This document shows, one piece after another, positions 25,017-26,034 of a stretch of DNA of 26,034 nucleotides; the first letter of the stretch is position 1, and each line of letters starts with the position of its first letter. Under the pieces are notes generated by a model. That model did not search any database and had not been told where the DNA came from. It worked only from the letters and a program-made list of their open reading frames with translations. Made by a program: the position numbers and the translations under genes. The stretch comes from an uncultured Cryomorphaceae bacterium (GTDB lineage Bacteria > Bacteroidota > Bacteroidia > Flavobacteriales > Schleiferiaceae), in the NCBI GenBank assembly GCA_913049755.1, contig CAJWXO010000005.1:1-26034 (forward strand), read 5' to 3'.

Positions 25017-25181
25017 ATGAAGCAATTAAAAGTTTACCGCGCGGTATTAAAAGAAGAGGGATGGTCGGGACTTGTGAAAAAATCCGGCAAACCTGTAGCC
25101 ATTGGTTTATTTACATTTTTTCTTTTAAAAGGTCTGTTATGGTTATTTCTTCTTTATGGTGGATTTGAATTAATCTTTTGA
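25017..25181 (+). CDS. Small single-helix membrane protein, 54 aa
   Basis: This short gene encodes MKQLKVYRAVLKEEGWSGLV, then a basic linker KKSGKP and one hydrophobic segment (about residues 28-48, VAIGLFTFFLLKGLLWLFLL) with a short end GGFELIF. Codon use, a promoter box right upstream, and a shape I have seen in small Flavobacteria proteins support it as real. The positive charge before the helix predicts an N-in orientation. Function is unknown. The tRNA gene lies 69 bases downstream with its own promoter-like box. Confidence 0.7.
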   Translation: MKQLKVYRAVLKEEGWSGLVKKSGKPVAIGLFTFFLLKGLLWLFLLYGGFELIF

Positions 25182-25215
25182 TTATCCAGAGCTAGTCTAG
25201 TTGACTTCTATATCT

Positions 25216-25223
25216 TACTTTTG
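25216..25223 (+). promoter_or_regulatory. -7 promoter box of the tRNA gene
   Basis: TACTTTTG matches TAnnTTTG exactly, 27 bases before the tRNA, so the primary transcript would have a 5' extension of about 20 bases. The nearest TTG (25201-25203) is too close for a normal -33 element. Confidence 0.5.
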
Positions 25224-25250
25224 CAATCCTTAAATCTGTTTAAGATTTTA

Positions 25251-25323
<73 letters not shown>

Positions 25324-25329
25324 CAAAAA

Positions 25330-25356
25330 CCCCGTCATATAATGGCGGGGTTTTTT
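25330..25356 (+). terminator. Rho-independent terminator of the tRNA transcript
   Basis: CCCCGTCAT (25330-25338) pairs with ATGGCGGGG (25342-25350) over 9 bp with one G-U pair and a 3-base loop, followed by six T. Confidence 0.92.
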
Positions 25357-25639
25357 CATGAAAAACCCGATGCTGAATCGACTGTAATTGACTTGGGATT
25401 GTTTCAGTTCCAAAAATTTTGTAATTTTATTTTTTAAAATTCAGTTTTTTTAAGCAAAACAAAATTCCCTTTATCAGATCGCATCTAATCGCATCTAAAA
25501 AATACACAGTCAAACTCAGCTATTATGAAAAAATATTTACGATAGCTATAATTGGAGCTATGATGGCCGAGAGGATTACTTCCCAACAAATAGATTGAGT
25601 TATATTGATCTTTTATTACATTTTTAACTGTCCTATAAT
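25357..25639. other. Intergenic stretch with a perfect 10-bp tandem duplication
   Basis: No convincing gene is seen here on either strand. The only distinct element is the unit ATCGCATCTA occurring twice in tandem (25478-25487 and 25488-25497). No tRNA 3'-end copy or integrase trace was found after the tRNA gene. Confidence 0.5.
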
Positions 25640-25647
25640 TAGCTTTG
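25640..25647 (+). promoter_or_regulatory. -7 promoter box of the YfiT/BstA-like gene
   Basis: TAGCTTTG is an exact TAnnTTTG match, ending 18 bases before the ATG at 25666, which would give a leader of roughly 12 bases. No clear -33 element. Confidence 0.5.
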
Positions 25648-25665
25648 ATAAAGATTAAATCATCT

Positions 25666-26034
25666 ATGGATTTAGAAAAACTAAGATTTCCTATTGGTAG
25701 ATTTTTATTAAAATCAGAAATTTCTGATGCAGATATTGATTCATGTCTAATCTCGCTCTCAGACATGCCAAATAAATTACAGTTAGCAATCGATAATACT
25801 GAAGATGAACTTCTTCAATCACCTTACAGACCTGAGGGTTGGACTCGCAATCAAGTGATTCATCATTTGGCCGATAGTCATTTAAATTCATACGCGAGAT
25901 GTAAAATGGCATACACTGAGAATCTTCCTAATGTAAAACCTTATGATGAAAAGGTATGGGCTCTATTAGAGGACGCGGGAGATGTTAATATTGGGGCTTC
26001 GATGGATATTTTACACGGCGTTCATTATCGCTGG
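25666..26034 (+). CDS. YfiT/BstA-like DinB-superfamily protein, N-terminal part (cut by window edge)
   Basis: The frame is open for 123 codons to the right edge. It starts MDLEKLRFPIGRF and shows LQSPYRPEGWTRNQVIHHLA followed by DSHLNSYARCKMAYTEN and VKPYDEKVWALLED, which closely follow the YfiT family of putative metal-dependent hydrolases, including bacillithiol transferase BstA. The His of VIHHLADSH belongs to the expected three-His metal site; another is H116 or H120 near the end (ILHGVHYRW). In Bacteroidota, which can make bacillithiol, a thiol-transfer role in detoxification is plausible, but only by family inference. The C-terminal part is outside the window. Confidence 0.88.
   Translation, partial: MDLEKLRFPIGRFLLKSEISDADIDSCLISLSDMPNKLQLAIDNTEDELLQSPYRPEGWTRNQVIHHLADSHLNSYARCKMAYTENLPNVKPYDEKVWALLEDAGDVNIGASMDILHGVHYRW

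Noticed and set aside
25485..25912. Minus-strand frames of 93 and 73 codons around the YfiT/BstA-like gene
   Set aside because: They run antisense through the clearly recognisable plus-strand gene and have no similarity that I can see to known proteins.

Overview
The window looks like a piece of a chromosome from a marine-type member of the Bacteroidota, most likely class Flavobacteriia or a close relative. Three things support this. One exported protein ends in a type IX secretion sorting domain. Many genes are preceded by the Bacteroidota sigma-A promoter (TAnnTTTG, sometimes with an upstream TTG/TTTG) and not by Shine-Dalgarno sequences. The gene families are also typical: an ExbB/ExbD/ExbD cluster, DUF6952 next to AhpC, a BNR/sortilin-like exported protein, and DUF4956 beside a VTC protein. 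Genes are very closely packed. I see no insertion sequence, prophage, CRISPR array or plasmid gene.

Layout. At 1-338 (minus) is the start of a nucleotidyltransferase-like gene cut by the window edge. At 441-2441 (minus) is a lipoprotein of the dipeptidyl peptidase III family. The gap 2460-2855 holds a candidate free-standing structured small RNA with its own terminator on the plus strand. From 10191 down to 2856 everything lies on the minus strand: DEAD-box RNA helicase, flavin reductase-like protein, MbnP-like and MbnH/MauG-like pair, YHYH protein with type IX sorting domain, DUF2490 beta-barrel protein, VTC-domain protein and DUF4956 membrane protein. The last four genes are packed nearly end to end or overlap. 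With the MbnP/MbnH pair upstream they form the most interesting block, a possible metal/polyphosphate surface module.

From 10343 the plus strand carries a peroxide-defence operon (AhpC, thioredoxin-like protein, DUF6952), a 57-aa small protein, a LOG-family phosphoribohydrolase and an energy-transduction operon (ExbB, small membrane protein, two ExbD). A CPBP protease (minus) and DusB (plus) follow back to back, then rbfA plus a LolC/E-like permease (minus), then an MsbA-like ABC exporter and methylmalonyl-CoA epimerase (plus). At 20850-24881 (minus) an AraC/PchR-like regulator lies just upstream of a 1041-aa exported beta-propeller protein. The right end holds a 54-aa membrane protein, a CAU-anticodon tRNA (probably Ile2) with a clear terminator, and the start of a YfiT/BstA-like DinB-superfamily gene cut by the edge.

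Two regulatory themes stand out. Several genes have the -7 box only 4-7 bases before the start codon, which predicts leaderless mRNAs. Two divergent gene pairs have mirror-symmetric promoters. Several genes also appear to start with TTG. All functions are inferred from reading translated sequence and remembered family features; no database search was run.
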